Assembly (NCBI RefSeq): GCF_020379485.1
Contig: NC_063452.1
Span: forward strand, 29,394,770 to 29,458,769
From: Brassica napus
Lineage: Eukaryota; Streptophyta; Magnoliopsida; Brassicales; Brassicaceae
Length of the DNA stretch: 64,000 nt
Reading direction: 5' to 3'
Of the stretch, positions 33,175 through 45,332 are shown piece after piece (position 1 is the first letter of the stretch; each line of letters opens with the position of its first letter). The notes below the pieces were generated by a model that was not told the DNA's origin, searched no databases, and worked only from the letters and a program-made list of their open reading frames with translations. A program made the translations under genes and the position numbers.

Positions 33175-35117
33175 TTGAACTTGGGGCCTTTTTCATCATC
33201 AATAGGAGTCTCGGTGGAGGTTATGACTGAATCAGTATGCGTAGGCTATGGGTCTGTGCTGGCTGGACGTCCTTCAATAACTGGAACAGCATCAGATGCC
33301 CGTTTGTGTGAACTGAACACTGCGTTTCACCACTGTATTTGGGACCACAGAAAGTTTTACAGCAGCCACATCATTAGAAACTCCACAGTTAATATTCAAA
33401 TGTGAAGCTTAGTAAATGAGCTAAAGCAGAAAGCTAAGTAATAACAAATCTCTTATTTAGTTATTTTCAAATAAAAGACGTTTTGATAAGGTAATTGTGC
33501 GCAGCATGAAAAGGAGAGACAACGCAAACAACACATGTATCTGGTCATGCTATTACAGTGATCCTTATGCAGTGAACGTACCTAGGGATGAGTTGAGAAC
33601 GTAGCTATTAATTTCAGATAATGTGACGGATTCAATTTTCTTAACATCACCATACTTGGAAGATGTGGCAGAGGAACCACTCTTTGCTCTACGGAGCCTG
33701 CAGTTGGTGTCTTTAATGTGGGAAGTGTGTCACCGATATGACATTAAGGAATACATGACCTGCACAGACAGATTAAGAGAGCATGAAAACTGATGTGTTC
33801 CTGTTCTTGTAAATGACATTCTCTCTCACTTCATTCATTCTCTGTCTAAAATGGAAAGAGCCATGGTCCCGACATGCAAAGCATACCTAGTTTACCAGCC
33901 ATTGTGAACATTTTTGAGCAGGAAAACCTTAGCATCTCAGTCAGCTAAAGCCAAATCTGCCCAAAACCAGAGCAATATGAAACAGCAATGGGTTTCAGAC
34001 TTGATAAGAGTGATCAAGAGTCTTTTTACCTTCATTGTTGTTGCCCACCATGAGATATGCTTATGAAGCTCTGAACTCAAGCTTTCCATCTCAAATTATC
34101 AATCTACAGAGGAAGCTCCACCCATACGTAATTAAATAGGGCAAATCTCCAAAATAGCAACTTTCTAAGTTTATATCACAAAAATAGCAATCAAAAACAA
34201 AAATAACCAAAATAGCACCTTTCTAAGTTTATCCTTTGAAAATTTTAATTTTTTTATTTTTCAAAATTTGAAATCTTATCCCCAAAACTTCATTTCTCAA
34301 CTCTAAACCCTAAACCCTAAACTCTAAACCCTAAACCCTAAACTCTAAACCCTAAACCCTAAACTCTAAACCCTAAACCCTAAACCATAAACCCTAAACT
34401 CTAAACCCTAAACCCTAAATTCTAAACCCTAAACCCTAAACCCTAAACCCTAAAATCTAAACCCTAAACTCTAAACCCTAAACCCTAAACCCTAAATCCT
34501 AAACCCCACTCTTTAACTCTAAACCCTAAGTTTGTGACTTTTGATAAAACATTAAGTGCTATTTTTGTGACTTTTGACCTTGAATGCTAGTTTGAGAACA
34601 TAAACTTGATTTAGTGCTATTTTTGTCTTTTTCTCAATTAAATAGGCCCACTAAAAAGGAGGGAAAATATTATATTCCTGCACGCAAGACAATCTGAGAA
34701 GACGATCAAACAAACAAAGGATTGAAATATCACATATCGGATTTTTTCCTGAAATCTGAAAATGAAAATAAAAACTGAAGCTGAACATCAATTTGTGGCC
34801 GGAACCAAAACATCAAACTAACAAAAGGTATAAACAATCCGATTCAGAGGACGAAACAGAAGAGAAGAACACAAAACATTGATTTTCTCTCTCTTTCTCA
34901 AAGATGCGTAGAGAGAGAACAGAGAGAGAAAGCTCCCTCCCCCATAAATCAAAATATATTCTGTTGATCTTAAGCAAAGCAAAATTTGCTCAGAACCACT
35001 AATGAACATTATGAAAAAAAATATATTGCTGTTAGGAATTGTGAGGATGATGCTATGGATGAAGCTTACCTTTTTATAGAGTGGAGAATCACCGACTGCA
35101 AGAGGAATAAGAGTCAT
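33175..35117 (-). pseudogene. Multi-exon gene remnant inside the Helitron, unidentified
   Basis: On the reverse strand, pieces with exon character and GT/AG borders follow in order. MTLIPLAVGDSPLYKK (starting at 35117) stops at a GT. MESLSSELHKHISWWATTMK is near 34030-34095. KMFTMAGKL is near 33890. The stretch HTSHIKDTNCRLRRAKSGSS, on to LSEINSYVLNSS, lies near 33585-33735 but is preceded by an in-frame TGA. ASDAVPVIEGRPASTDP near 33245-33300 ends at TAG. No family was recognised. The broken frames and location inside a Helitron suggest captured, decayed host sequence. A transcribed chimeric gene is possible. Confidence 0.35.
34139..34635 (+). mobile_element. MITE filled with telomere-like repeat, copy 1
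   Basis: Flanked by 9-bp direct repeats AATTAAATA (34130-34138, 34636-34644). It starts GGGCAAATCTCCAAAATAGC and ends GTGCTATTTTTGTC plus TTTTTCTC, an imperfect inverted pair. The 9-bp duplication suggests a Mutator-like element. The centre (about 34300-34520) is an array of CCCTAAA and variants such as CTCTAAA, the plant telomere unit and its derivatives. Confidence 0.8.
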
Positions 35118-35590
35118 TGAATGAGGGATCGTGGCTGTTGTGGGTCGAAAGAGTTAAGAAATCCCTAATGGTGATGAATCAATCAAACTTGTAACGGTTA
35201 GGAGGTGACGAATCGATAGCGAAACGACATGAACAGTCACGGAAGTTTCGACTCACACGACCTTTCAGAACCTCCGTTGATGGTAGACGAAATCAGATTA
35301 TGGGGGAGACGATTAACCCTATACTCGAGAAGGAGATGAACGCAAACAACAGGTCAAGTATTTTATCGAAAAAAGAAATAATGGGCCAAGTTTTTGTTTG
35401 TCTCTTAGGCCAACACATATTATTCAAAACCTAGAAATAATCAAACCGTATAAGCCCAAAAGAAAATCAAAGCTCAGCAAAGCTTTTTCATTTACGATGA
35501 CACGTGTCGCACCGTCAAGAGTCAAGTTTCTGACGTGGCATCCTACGTGGCTTAACCAGGAGGAAGTAAACTCTTCTTTATATATAAAGA

Positions 35591-36256
35591 TACATCCATA
35601 ACGTAGCTAACTTTTCTGAGTTTCTCACATCTACTCACAGCTACAATATCAAAAAAAAAAAACCTAAAATGTCTTCAATAATGCAAATTACCTCTTTGAC
35701 AGAGTTGAGATAAGCCAAGACAGGTCCAAAAACCTTCTTCCATGGCTCTCCATAACTAATTTTTGGTATTAGCATGATCTTCCTTTTGTATTTGGTAAAT
35801 GTTCACTTCCAACGTATTTGTCTTTATCCAAATTTATCAAAGCTGTCAAATGAAAAATTCAAACACATATTAAAAAACTAATCATGCTGTAGTCAATGGA
35901 AATTATGATTTATATTAATGTAAAAGAAGACAGTTTTGACGGCAATAACTTGTCTTTCATATTAAAGTGATGTTGTTCTCCATAGAAGAATGAAATCCAT
36001 AATCTTTGTATTTGGAATATGAATATTTTCTTAGAAAGTATATTATTCCTGAAAGCAAAAAAAAAATTGTAAGATTTAAAACGAAACAAACACTTAAACT
36101 AAGATACTCGAGCTGTAAATAATAACCTCAACAGTAGAAAGGAATTGTCAAAAAGAATTTTAGGCTTTGTTGCCAATGTTATTTGGCTGTTGTTTTTCCA
36201 GAATTTTTTTGAATCAATTTTAAAACGAACAGATTTTACTTGCTTCAGTTTAACTA
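35591..36256. other. Intergenic DNA between the Helitron and the second telomere-like MITE
   Basis: No gene, RNA or element end recognised. AT-rich. Confidence 0.5.
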
Positions 36257-36699
36257 GGGCAAATCTCCAAAATAGCACCTTTCTAAGTTTATATCACAAA
36301 AATAGCATTCAAAAACAAAAATGACCAAAATAGCACCTTTCTAAGTTTATCCTTTGAAAATTTTAATTTTTTTATTTTTCAAAATTTGAAATCTTATCCC
36401 CAAAACCTCATTTCTCAACTCTAAACCCTAAACCCTAAACTCTAAACCATAAACCCTAAACTATAAACCCTAAACCCTAAACTATAAACCCTAAACCCTA
36501 AACCCTAAAATTTAAACCCTAAACCCTAAACTCTAAACTCTAAACCCTAAACACTAAATCCTAAACCCCACCCTTTAACTCTAAACCCCCTAAGTTTGTG
36601 ACTTTTGATAAAACATTAAGTGCTATTTTTGTGACTTTTGATCTTGAGTGCTAGTTTGGGAACAAAAATTTGATTTAATGCTATTTTTGTCTTTTTCTC
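36257..36699 (+). mobile_element. MITE filled with telomere-like repeat, copy 2
   Basis: Same ends and interior order as the element at 34139-34635, in the same orientation. Flanked by GTTTAACTA (36248-36256) and GTTTAACTG (36700-36708), a 9-bp duplication with one mismatch. The telomere-like array (about 36420-36590) is shorter and more degenerate than in copy 1. The independent flanking duplications show two separate insertions rather than a local duplication. Confidence 0.8.
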
Positions 36700-36708
36700 G
36701 TTTAACTG

Positions 36709-38778
36709 TTAACTATGGATTAAAAATAAAGACATGATATCAGATTTACCGATGACAAAAAAAATATATCAGATTTACCGTTTTGTGGTCTTTTTTTTTT
36801 TTTTTGGTAATCATGTTAAACGTTTTGTGGTCTTTCAAATCTCCTTATGACTTTGTCAAAGAGATCTGAGAAGGTGAAGTCGACAACCATCTCAAACTTG
36901 CCAGCTCTTATCACGGATGGCTTAAGATCCGACATTCAAGACAAGCAATAATTATTTTTTTAAGATCTTTATCTCTGCTAAAAGGAAAAGTTAGAAAAAA
37001 ATCATCTAAGGAGATCGGAAAAGGTGAAGTCCTCGGTGGATCTACCGAGTTTCCAAGCGTTGGTTTGACTTTAGAAGCTAATCATAAAACATCGGTAGTT
37101 CTTTGATTTCTACCCTCGATTGTCACCTCTTCAAGCAGTGGTTTCAATCTTTACCACCGCAAGGATTATGTGGCCGTTAATCTCATGAGTTCTATAGCTT
37201 TGATTTGTAGCTTTGCCATGGAAATCTTCATCTGATCAAGAAACATCAATTTTTTTCTTTCCTTTTCTGTTTTTTTTAAATGACTGGGTCAATCCACACA
37301 TTTTGTCGGTACAGATCTTTTTCATCTGGGCCATTCGGGCCGAAATTAATATTTGTTGTATTTCCAGATTTTTATCCTTTGTGGCCAGTTTCAATTTTTT
37401 TTTTATATTAACAAAAATAAACCCACGTTAAAACATGATTAAACACATGATTACTAAAAAAACATTTCTCAATATATTTTAAACATTCGTACAATATCTT
37501 AATATTATAATAAAACACATAAATATTTATTCAAAGCTTAGTATAATAGTTTATTAACAAATTAAAATTGTTTATAAAAATATTTTATCAAAAAAGATTT
37601 TTCATCATAATAAAAATTACCGATTAGAGAAATACCAATTTAAATCCTTTAAAAACATCAATCCAAATTTTGTAAAATAATACTTTATTAATAAATAATA
37701 ATAAAGAAAGATGATAAGTTTAAGTTTGCTCCAAATAAATATATGAAAATATTACATTTCCCAATTTTTTTTTAATTTTTTTTTAAAAATAGCAGTATAA
37801 ATGAGAATTGTTTGAAAACATAGATATCAATATAAAAAAGAAGTATAGTGTATCTTTAGTAATTTTATTAATATAATTATATTAATTGTCTTTCCATATT
37901 TCACTCATTTTAACAATTTCATTAATTATATTACCTCAACAATACATCACTTCATTAATTATATTATCATAATAATAATAGTGTAAATTTTTATTTATTA
38001 GTTAATTAACATTAATTTTGTGTCAATTATAAAATCAAAAATGTAAAACAACAAGGTTTTGGCATATGGTTAAACGTTTGATTTTAGTTTGTTTTACTAA
38101 TTTTTTTATTTTAGTTTCAACTGGTGAAAAAATACATAACCAAATACATAATTCAATGACATGTTATGAGAATAAAATAATAACTTAAATCAAAATAATA
38201 AAAATATATTATATTTATTGTCAGTTAATTTTTTAATCCATCTAATTATTTTACTAAATAATTTTTTTTTTCTATTTCACTTAATTTAGCCAAAACACAT
38301 AGAAAAAATCATTTTTTTGTTTATAAAATTAGTTAGGCATGAACATTGGTTCTCCATTTAGGTACGGGTTGTTCTTTCCGGGTATCATTTTTTTTTTGAA
38401 ATTATGTCTTCTTGAATATTATAAATTTATGTGTGAGTTTTGAGTTGAGTCATTTTGCATCTGGATGAGTTAGGTTCTGATGTATAATAACCTAAAAATA
38501 TCTAAATAACAAATGTATCTGAAACTGGTTCGGATATTTGTACCAAAAATAACCATATATGTCCAGGTCCTTTTGAATACAATTGGTTATATTACGATAC
38601 ATCTACAATATATAACACTGATTACGAAAAGAAATATCAATGTATAAAAAATTAAAAATAGTTATTTGAAAAATTGTCCAATAAATATTTGTAATGACAA
38701 ATAAATTTCTTTGCGGATCTTGTCTGAATATTTTTTAAAAAAATTCATATCAATATTTTTTTTTTGGTTTTGAAAAAA
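36709..38778. other. AT-rich intergenic DNA
   Basis: About 2 kb with no supported gene. The 72-codon frame at 37213-37431 is phenylalanine-rich low-complexity sequence. Words like GGTATCATT and CTGAAACTGGTTCGG near 38350-38560 recall the CCGAACC-type dispersed repeat. Confidence 0.5.
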
Positions 38779-39293
38779 TCTTCCTATATATTAATTGAAA
38801 AGTCTTTTTAGTGACTTTTGCTAACGTGTCATTCATATATGCAGCTTGAGAAAAATCGTTATAATTTCATTGGTTAATGATTTTTAGTTTTCATTTATTT
38901 TAATCAAATCTAAAAAGGGCAATCCTAGAACCAATTAATGTTAGTTACAAAACTATTTATATATTCTTATGCATAATCATTTATAGTATTTCATGGTAGC
39001 AATTATGGGAATTCTATATAATACTTCATCATTTATTTTTTCACCAATAGTCTATTTATAAATTATATGAAGTATGTTGTTAAAAAGTAGTTAATAATAA
39101 TATACTAGCTTTATTTTCTATTATAAACAGTTGTAAAAAGCTTTATTTTCCTATATAAGTCATAATATATATATATATATATAACATATAATTCTACTAA
39201 AAATATTATAATAACTATTAATGCATAATATAGCGAGTTTATAAATTATTTACATTAGTTTAAAATCATGTGATGATTAATATATATTTTATA

Positions 39294-42200
39294 TATCAAG
39301 CGCGTCTCAGAGGGGAATGCATGACTTCCAGTCGGCGGTAACAACGTGCAATCTCACTGATCTCGCTGCAACTGGTCCTACATTTACTTGGACTAACAAG
39401 AGGCCTGTGAACCCGATCGCAAAGAAGCTGGACCGTGTCCTGGTGAATGAAAACTGGCTAGATAAATATCCACATTCTTATACTAGTTTTGAGCCCTCAG
39501 GCGTCTCTGATCATGTTCGCTGCTGGATTCGACTGGAAACAGCTCCGCCTGGGAACAAACGTCCGTTTAAGTTCTTTAACTTCCCCGCTGACCACCCGGA
39601 TTTTATGGATTCAGTTTCTACGGTCTGGGAGTCTACTGAGGCCCTCTTCAATTCCACTTCTGCCCTGTACCGCTTTCACCGCAAGCTGAAGTTGTTGAAA
39701 CCAATTCTGCGAAGACTCAATAAAAATAAATTTGGGAACATCCCCCAGCGCACAAAGGAAGCTCTTGATGTATTGTGTGACAAGCAGGAGGCTGCTCTTC
39801 AACAACCATGTACTACTACGTTTGAGGAACTCGCTGTAGCCACAACCACTTGGAATCACTGGGCAGAGATTGAGGAGAGCTTTCTTCGTCAGAAATCTCG
39901 CATTACCTGGCTCAAGCATGGCGATCAAAACACACTCTTCTTTTTCAGGATTGTTCAGAGCAGAACATCTTTTAACATGATCAGACAGCTCCTCTTACCC
40001 TCGGGGAAAACAATCACTGATATTCAAATGATAAAAACGACGGCTGCTACTCACTTTGAGAATTTCCTGAAACAAGCCACAACTCCTGTCGGCACCGTCC
40101 CTGGTCTTGTACTGTCAGAGCTCTTATATTATCGATGCCCGGATCACACTGCTCAGCTGCTCACACATCCCATATCTGAGGCTGAAATCAGAAATGTGCT
40201 ATTCTTGATGCCGTCCAACAAAGCGCCTGGTCCAGATGGTTTTCCTGCTGAGTTCTACCGAGCTTCATGGCCTATCATCAAAGATGATTTTGTTACGGCG
40301 GTTCAGTCTTTCTTCATGTATGGCCTCCTACCTAGGGGTGTCAATGCAACCATTCTCACACTTATACCAAAACATGACCGACGCAAAACAGATCACAGAC
40401 TATCGACCCATCAGCTGCTGTAATATCTTGTACAAAGTGATCTCGAAAGTCTTAGCAAACAGGCTAAAAGTTCTGCTTCCGGAACTAATAGAACCTAACC
40501 AATGTGCTTTCGTTAAGGGTCGGCTACTGCTTGAGAATGTCTTACTAGCGACGGAACTTGTGAAGGATTATCACAAGACCTCGATCATGTCATCATGGCA
40601 AGGAGTGTCCTCAAACTTGACATCTCAAAAGCTTTTGATTCGGTGCGATGGTCTTTTATCACTGATGCTCTTAGTGCCATGGGTATCCCTGACATGTTCG
40701 TTCAATGGATCCATACCTGCCTCTCGACTGCTACATTCTCTGTCGCAGTGAATGGTGAGCTTGAGGGTTTCTTTGGAAGTGAACGGGGGCTGAGACAGGG
40801 ATGTGCTCTCTCTCCCTACCTCTTTGTTATAGCAATCAACGTGCTGTCTCGTATGCTCAATAATGCAGCTCAATCAGGGAGTATCGGGTTCCACCCTTCT
40901 TGTAGTGAAGTAAATTTAACACACTTAAGCTTTGCAGATGACCTAATGATTTTCACTGATGGTGCAGCTTCATCGCTTAGGGGCGTCTTTGATGTTCTCT
41001 CTGCGTTCGGGAGTCTCTCTGGTCTACTGATAAATCCAGCAAAATCATCCATCTTCATGGCAGGACGTATTAGCCAAGACTTCAAGGAGGAGGTTAACCG
41101 GCTCGGCATCCCTACTGAATCGCTTCCAGTGAGATACTTGGGATTTCCTCTCACCACCAAAATAATGACTAAAACAGATTACGAGCCGCTGGTTGATCAG
41201 ATCCGTACTCGTCTCCTATCTTGGTCCAGTCGTTCTCTCTCATATGCGGGTCGTCTCCAACTTATTAAGACCGTCATAGGAAGTATCATGAATTTCTGGT
41301 GCTCAGTATTTCGGCTCCCAGCGAGTTGTATGGAAACAATTGAAGGGTTGTGTGGTGCGTTTCTTTGGTCTGGTACCCCGAACACGCACACGAAGACAAA
41401 GGTTGCTTGGGAAGATGTATGCAAGCCCAAGGAAGAGGGAGGCTTGGGTATCCGACGATTACGAGATACGTCTCGTGTATTTGCTCTAAGCTTGATATGG
41501 AGACTCCTTACGAACTCAGGATCGCTGTGGGTAGCATGGACAAAAGCTTACCTATTGCGGTCGCATAGCTTCTGGGATGTTAGCGACAAATACGCAGGTT
41601 CGTGGATCTGGCGCAAGCTACTGAAGTTACGGGACCAGGCAGCTACTTTCCTCCGCTCCGAGATCGGCAATGTCAACTCTACTCTGTTCTGGTTTGATAA
41701 TTGGTCTACTGCAGGGCGCTTACTAAATATTACAGGTGACTCTGGTACTCAGGTCCTCGGTATACCTCGCTATGCAACGGTCTCAAGAGCGGCGTCTGCT
41801 GGTCAATGGAATTTTCGTCGATGTCGTGGTTGTCATCTACGGGCGATGATAGCCACCATCACTTTAATTCCGGCTCCGGTGGACACTGAAGGCGATGATC
41901 GGTATGTGTGGCGTCATGGGGAGGACAAGTACAAACCGTGTTTCTCAAGTGTCAAAACGTGGGAGCAGATTCGAATGCAGCATCCTACCGTAGCTTGGAG
42001 CAAGATTGTATGGTTCCCACAGGCCATCCCTCGGTTCTCTTTCATTACTTGGCTGACACTCAAGGATAGATTGTCCACGGGAGCCAGAAGTAGGGCCTGG
42101 GGATGCATCCAGGCATGCCTTCTATGCGGAGAACCAGATGAAACTCGAGATCACTTGTTCTTTGCGTGTCCCTACTATTTCACGGTCTGGATTGATCTGG

Positions 42201-42622
42201 TGGGGTACCTCTTAGGGTCTCATGTGAACCCTAACTGGTCTATCACCATCGCATCTCTTCTTTCTTCTCGTCGCAAGGAGATCGATACTTGTCTCCTAAA
42301 ACTTACTTTCCAGACCACGATATACAGCTTGTGGAGGGAGAGGAATAGTCGACGGCACCAAGGCCACCCACAGAGCGCTGCTCACATGGTTCGTATCATC
42401 GACAAGCTCATCAAGAATAGGATCTCCTCCCTGCGTCACCGGCGCCCATCTTTCTACAGCGATATGATGCAGTGTTGGATGGGACACACCACGTAGTCAA
42501 TTAAGATCCAGTTTTTAAAATTATCTCTACTGATTGTGTTCAAGTTTGAAAGCATAAACCTATGTTGCCTGTAACTTTTTTTCTTTGTTGATAATCAATG
42601 TAAAATTTCAGCAAAAAAAAAA
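39294..42622 (+). mobile_element. 5'-truncated LINE (L1-like) with perfect target duplication
   Basis: Identical 16-bp direct repeats TAATATATATTTTATA flank the insertion (39278-39293 and 42623-42638). The right side ends in an A-rich tail, as expected for target-primed reverse transcription. The 5' end is missing: sequence starts inside the endonuclease region of ORF2. It lies within an older Helitron. Confidence 0.9.
39317..42496 (+). pseudogene. LINE ORF2 polyprotein: endonuclease end, reverse transcriptase, zinc-binding domain
   Basis: The first frame (39317-40423) holds the end of the APE-type endonuclease (GVSDHVRCW, the SDH catalytic motif) and the start of the reverse transcriptase (NKAPGPDGFPAEFYR). 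The frame shifts near 40375 to one with ITDYRPISCCNILYKVISK and FVKGRLLLENV. It returns near 40590 to the first frame for KLDISKAFDSVRW, the catalytic FADDLMIF, and a C-terminal zf-RVT domain (CLLCGEPDETRDHLFF), ending at 42496. The catalytic residues are intact, but the two shifts and the missing 5' half make it inactive. The coding GC content is well above the surrounding DNA. Confidence 0.9.
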
Positions 42623-43832
42623 TAATATATATTTTATAAAAAAAATTAAAGTCATTTATATTGATTTATTTCTAATGGTGTATATAATAGTTTATAATTA
42701 TATAAATATTTGATGATCATTTTTAATGTGTTAGTCAAATCATCAGTAATGATTATTATATCATTCATAAGAGCTTACAATAAATATATAATCATCTCTG
42801 ATGGTTAATATATATTTTGTTAAAATGTTAATGAAGGTTAACTGGTTTATAAATTATTTAAAATTATTAAAATGATTTAATTATTTTAGAAAATATTTTT
42901 CTAAATATTTTATAAAATTAAAAACTATCGATAAGGTTATAACATGTTTGTAAATTATTTAAAATTAAAAAATGATTTAAAATTTTTATAAAATATTTTT
43001 CTAAATACTTATCAATGGTTCTTAATTTTAAACTAATATATAGGACTATTTTGTATAATTCTTAAATAATTGTTTAAGTTTAAAAATTATTCTTCATAGA
43101 TAACAAATTATTTTCTTGAGTTATAAAACCACTTATTAGAATTTATGAAACTACTTATAAGGATTTTTAAATTTCTGAGAAATAATTAATAAAATATATA
43201 ATTTATTAATATTTTATTAATTATTTTGTACAGTGAAATTTTTTCATGTTTACTAACACCAAAGAGACATTTTTAAAGCATTTTTCAAAGGAGAATAACC
43301 ACAAAAATTATACCAGTTCTAAAACAATCCAAAAAATATTATGAATAAAAGTATATTCCTAAATTTATGAAGTTTTTTATATCCTTTTTATTAAATTAAT
43401 AGAATTCACATATATATATATAGTTATGTTTATTCTTAATAACTTTTGTGTTTTATAATTTAGTTACAAGTGTGGGTCTATTTGTCACATTAGATCATAT
43501 TTTTTATTTTAATAATGTTATGGACGAAAAATTTGATATACAAACCAATTAAACTATATATACATGTTCTAACGATAATGTTATAAACAATTTAATAAAA
43601 TATTGTTTTGTAAAAGATGTAAAAAAATCTAACTAAATACTATATAAATCCTATTTAAAATTTTAAAAAGTATTAATAAACAAAAACAATTTATTAAAAA
43701 ATTATCTACCAAAAATTCACATTCAGAATTAAAATATGAAAATATATTATTACAGGTCAAAAACATAAAATACTATAGTATATTAAAATTTAAAAATTAT
43801 TTGTATCCGTAAATTGGCGGGTAACCACCTAG

Positions 43833-44161
43833 TATATGTAAAATAATAAGGATTATATGTATTTTTACGTCGATTAACATCATCTTAAAGAGGTTAGATA
43901 AAAACCAGACATTAGTACAGTATTCGAAATAAACGGAACTCAACCTGAGAAACTGTTAACGATGACGGCGTTACAACGTCTCGGTCGTAGGAAACTAACG
44001 GAATCGAGGCCGAAGAAGCAGGTGAAGCAAATAACGAATCAAATCAAAACAAATCGATTCAACGGCTCAGATCGAGTTTAAATTTCGTTCTTCTAATTCC
44101 CAGCCTTCCTTCCAGATCCTTCTCTCAAGAGGTCGAAGCAAGCACGAATCGATCGGAAAAA
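43833..44161 (+). promoter_or_regulatory. Upstream region of the reticulon-like gene
   Basis: About 330 bp between the Helitron end and the start codon. The last 200 bp are less AT-rich and leader-like (AGGCCGAAGAAGCAGG). No TATA box was assigned. Confidence 0.35.
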
Positions 44162-45045
44162 ATGGCGGATGAACGCAAACACGAAGAACCTCTACCTAAT
44201 CTGGACCCGACGGTGGAACTTGTCGAGAGGGAATCGCTGTTGGACAAGATATCGGAGAAACCTTCATCTCCGTCGTCTCTGAAATCAAAGGTTTACCGTT
44301 TGTTCGGCAGAGAGAGGCCAGTTCACAAGGTTCTCGGCGGCGGAAAACGTACGCTTACGCTGGCTTAAACGCTTCGTTTTAGGGATCGGTGACTTTCTGG
44401 TGATGTGTAGATTGAATCAGGCATAGATTAAGCTTTAGAGCTCTATTGAATGATCTCTGATAGTGATTGATGATGTTACTAATTGTAGCGGCTGATATAT
44501 TTTATGTGGAAGAACAAGAAGGTCTCAGGTGGTGCTACAGTATCCTGGGTGCTCTTTGAATTGATTGAGTATCATCTCCTTGCTCTGCTTTGTCACCTTA
44601 TGATCGTCTCTCTTGCTGCGCTGTTTCTATGGTCTTATGTCACCATGTTCCTTTCTGTAAGTTTAGACTGTTCAAGATATTCCCTCATCTTTAAGGTTTG
44701 CTTATAACTGCTACTGTTTTGATCAAATTAGGCTATCCTCGGGTTGTGGATTCTATCGATCTTGGGCGGATGCTGTAGTTTCTTGACATTGGCATACATA
44801 GGTAACAACAACGCATGCCTCTTCATTTATTACAACAATGCTGATGAATGTATTTGGTTTCTTGATTGTATTCAGCTTTGGTTCTGTTGTTCACTGTTCC
44901 TCTGATCTACGACAAGTACGAAGATAAAGTGGACTCATATGGTGAGAAAGCAATGGCTGACTTGAAGAAGCAATACGCTGTGTTGGACGCGAAGATGTTG
45001 AGCAAAATCCCAAGGGGGCCATTGAAGAATAAGAAGAAAGTTTAG
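44162..45045 (+). pseudogene. RTNLB2: Reticulon-like RTNLB gene lacking the loop exon, frameshifted
   Basis: Four exons: 44162-44348, 44489-44656, 44732-44801, 44876-45045. The N-terminus [16 protein letters not shown], the KPADIF/MWKNKK block, the hydrophobic hairpin [20 protein letters not shown], and the end [12 protein letters not shown] identify a plant reticulon of the RTNLB1/2 type. These proteins shape tubular endoplasmic reticulum and act in trafficking of immune receptors. There are two defects. One extra T in GATATATTTTATG (44496-44508) shifts the frame. The roughly 50-residue cytosolic loop between the two membrane hairpins is absent: TMF is followed at once by LS and the donor that normally ends the loop exon. 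The Ser/Asp-rich N-terminal stretch is also missing. Downstream codons remain open to the final stop. Confidence 0.8.
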
Positions 45046-45332
45046 GAGTTTTGCGGGTTTTTTTTTTGTATACGTGTGCACAATTCTCTGTTCTTTTTTT
45101 TTAATGTGGAAAGGTTCTTGGTAATGAACCCATCTTGTTTCTCTCGATTTTTACTTTTAAGTTTGGTCTCTTTTTTGCCTGTGGGTTATAGGTGTTGTGC
45201 CATGATAACAACATGTTCTCGTGCTACATAAATATATGGTTAGTGGTACATTTATCTTGTACAAATTTTTGTCTGTTTGTGGTGTTTTTCTAACATGTTT
45301 ATCCAGATAAAATGCTCAACTTGTTTGTCTAC

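Larger units (their letters stand above)
32068..35590 (-). mobile_element. Reverse-strand Helitron carrying gene fragments
   Basis: Read on the reverse strand, it begins at 35590 with TCTTTATATATAAAG after an A. It ends at 32068 with a perfect 7-bp stem, 3-nt loop hairpin (CCCGCCC / GGGCGGG at 32078-32094), then ATAG nine bases further on, before a T; the canonical final word would be CTAG. The 3.5 kb between contain exon-like fragments on the same strand and a nested telomere-repeat transposon (34139-34635). No Rep/helicase is present. The 3' word being ATAG rather than CTAG lowers certainty. Confidence 0.6.
38779..43832 (+). mobile_element. Helitron split by a LINE insertion
   Basis: The left end TCTTCCTATATATTAATTG follows an A. 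The right end has the degenerate hairpin GGCGGGTAACCACC and then CTAG at 43829-43832 before a T. Without the 3.3-kb LINE inside, the element would be about 1.7 kb, AT-rich and non-coding. The weak hairpin (one mismatch in the stem) indicates an old copy. Confidence 0.55.

Noticed and set aside
34300..34520. True telomere or subtelomere
   Set aside because: The CCCTAAA arrays are short, degenerate, bounded by transposon ends with target duplications, and surrounded by ordinary genes.
39489..41568. Additional ORFs within 39.3-42.5 kb on either strand
   Set aside because: Shadows of the LINE ORF2 frames.
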